DNA from: Legionella sp.
GTDB lineage: Bacteria; Pseudomonadota; Gammaproteobacteria; Legionellales; Legionellaceae
Direction: 5' to 3'
Assembly: GCA_003507515.1 (NCBI GenBank)
Contig: DNVL01000175.1
Coordinates: 1 to 6,878 of the forward strand
DNA: 6,878 bases
Part shown: one piece after another, positions 5,892 to 6,878 of the stretch
How positions within the stretch are numbered: position 1 is the stretch's first letter
Layout of the letters: the number at the start of each line of letters is the position of its first letter
Program-made: the position numbers and the translations under genes
The notes under the pieces: model-generated
Database searches by the model: none
What the model was told of the DNA's origin: nothing
What the model saw: only the letters and a program-made list of their open reading frames with translations

Positions 5892-5935
5892 AGGTGAGCT
5901 TGATCGCGTAAATAAATACGCTAACCGGATGCCTT

Positions 5936-6878
5936 ATGCCTAGTATGATTGATGATATTGATGCAAACCATTTGCGAGTGATACAGGTCATGGCGCGCGT
6001 TTTGGGGCCTACATTTAGTCCTGAAGTGGCTCGTTTAGTGGGTGCCGGCTTTAATCCCGATGGCTTGCCTTTTGATGAGGGGCAATGGGCGTTTGATCCT
6101 GCACCCATTTCTCAAATTAAAAAAATCGTTAATGCGCTGTACCATCTGGAGCAGGTGGCGTTATTGATTGATGGGAAGTTTGCTCTGGGTGGCGGTTCGT
6201 TGACGGATATACTGCGTAGTATTCCCTCTTTATTTTATCAAGACATACCTGGCTTTCAGAATCATCTTTATGAAATAGCTCGTCTGTTAACGCATGTGGA
6301 TATTGATCTTTCAGGGCGTTTTCATCAGGAATTGGCGGCCCTCAAGCCATTGATCCCGCACCTGCAAGCGATTGCGTTGACGCATGTCACGAGTGAAGCT
6401 GCACTCAATACAGCGCATCAAATAGGGCTGTCTACAGGGCATGGCGTGACAAAATTAAGCCAGATGAATTACACTTTTTTGATTCAACTGGGCTTTTTAT
6501 TGCCGAGTTACCTGGCGCACATTAAAACATACGTGGATGCGTGCGCCATAGAAGCGCCTCCCGCAGGTGTAGGCATGGATCCACCGGCAATCCTTCAGTG
6601 GCTGGATGGATTGGAAATCGCAGGTGTTCATCTATCTAATAATCGCACATACCTTGATTATTTCCGTCCTTTATTTGCGTTGCAAACGGAGATTTTAAAT
6701 GAAATGGCGCATCTCAATGGCGCGAGCGCGCATGTTATTTTAGAAAAATTAGCACAGGTTAAAGAAACGTTGTCAACCGTTGTCGCCTGCATTGATGAAT
6801 TAGAGGTTGCATTGACGTTAAATCCTGGCGTCATCTCAGCGCATTTTTTGCAAATGACGGATGCGGTTCATCAGCAAT
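5936..6878 (+). CDS. Large uncharacterised alpha-helical protein, 3' end missing
   Basis: I do not recognise this protein. From the ATG at 5936 the frame stays open for 314 codons to the right edge, so it is the N-terminal part of a larger product. It has no signal peptide and no clear membrane helix; the sequence is mostly amphipathic helices rich in Leu, Ala and His. Segments include IKKIVNALYHLEQVALLIDG (61-80), a Gly-rich turn KFALGGGSL (81-89), GFQNHLYEIARLLTHVDIDL (106-125), FHQELAALKPLIPHLQAIAL (129-148) and, near the end, ALQTEILNEMAHL (248-260) and VILEKLAQVKETLSTVV (267-283), which may form a coiled coil. A Pro/Gly-rich break (about 207-217) may separate two domains. An in-frame ATG three codons later (5945) is an equal start candidate; neither has a strong Shine-Dalgarno. 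A good promoter precedes it (5863-5891). Long cytosolic helical proteins of this kind are common among secreted effectors of Legionellales, but no export signal can be judged without the C-terminus. Confidence 0.7.
   Translation, partial: MPSMIDDIDANHLRVIQVMARVLGPTFSPEVARLVGAGFNPDGLPFDEGQWAFDPAPISQIKKIVNALYHLEQVALLIDGKFALGGGSLTDILRSIPSLFYQDIPGFQNHLYEIARLLTHVDIDLSGRFHQELAALKPLIPHLQAIALTHVTSEAALNTAHQIGLSTGHGVTKLSQMNYTFLIQLGFLLPSYLAHIKTYVDACAIEAPPAGVGMDPPAILQWLDGLEIAGVHLSNNRTYLDYFRPLFALQTEILNEMAHLNGASAHVILEKLAQVKETLSTVVACIDELEVALTLNPGVISAHFLQMTDAVHQQ

Noticed and set aside
5339..6108. Minus-strand frames 5339-5548, 5573-5854 and 5881-6108
   Set aside because: They lie opposite the ATP-grasp gene and opposite the promoter and start of the large helical protein; low-complexity or unpatterned translations.
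1..6878. CRISPR array, tRNA or rRNA gene, insertion sequence or phage integration site
   Set aside because: I saw no regularly spaced repeats, no tRNA-like cloverleaf, no transposase and no terminal inverted repeats; the XRE protein is the only phage-like element and sits in a non-phage operon.

Overview
The window looks like chromosomal DNA from a gammaproteobacterium of moderate GC content. BolA, MiaE, a type IV pilin and a GadC-like permease are all typical of that class. The ProP-type transporter, the odd sensor and regulator proteins and a large uncharacterised helical protein would suit a Legionellales-like, host-associated bacterium. The order is an inference from style, not a proof.

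Layout. Positions 1-1584 (minus strand) hold bolA followed with zero spacing by a GadC-like glutamate/GABA-type APC permease, whose 3' end lies beyond position 1. A 77-bp intergenic region separates bolA from a divergent type IV pilin gene (1662-2072, plus). The pilin gene converges on miaE (2082-2741, minus), which encodes the tRNA ms2i6A hydroxylase; their stop codons are 9 bp apart and no terminator is visible. Positions 2804-5162 (minus) hold a tight three-gene operon, in order of transcription: an XRE-type repressor-like regulator, a small sensor protein that resembles the ligand-binding half of LuxR-type regulators but lacks a helix-turn-helix, and an MFS metabolite:H+ symporter. An AT-rich divergent region (5163-5329) carries a perfect inverted repeat placed between the -35 and -10 of the regulator's promoter. 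On the plus strand follow a short, apparently degenerate ATP-grasp ligase of the graspetide/microviridin (MvdC/MvdD) kind (5330-5851) and, behind its own promoter, the first 314 codons of a large uncharacterised alpha-helical protein that runs off the right edge (5936-6878).

How the genes work together. bolA and the permease probably form a stress-linked unit, since GadC-type antiporters serve acid resistance and BolA is a stress/iron-sulfur protein. miaE and the pilin are single genes. The most unusual part is 2804-5851. There, DNA binding (XRE) and ligand sensing (LuxR-like, HTH-less) are on separate, translationally coupled proteins, joined to a transporter, and the unit diverges from a remnant peptide-ligase gene. 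One reading is a small-molecule sensing and transport switch autoregulated through the inverted repeat; this is inference.

The two genes cut by the window edges (1-1254 and 5936-6878) were translated by hand from the sequence. Both stay open to the edge.
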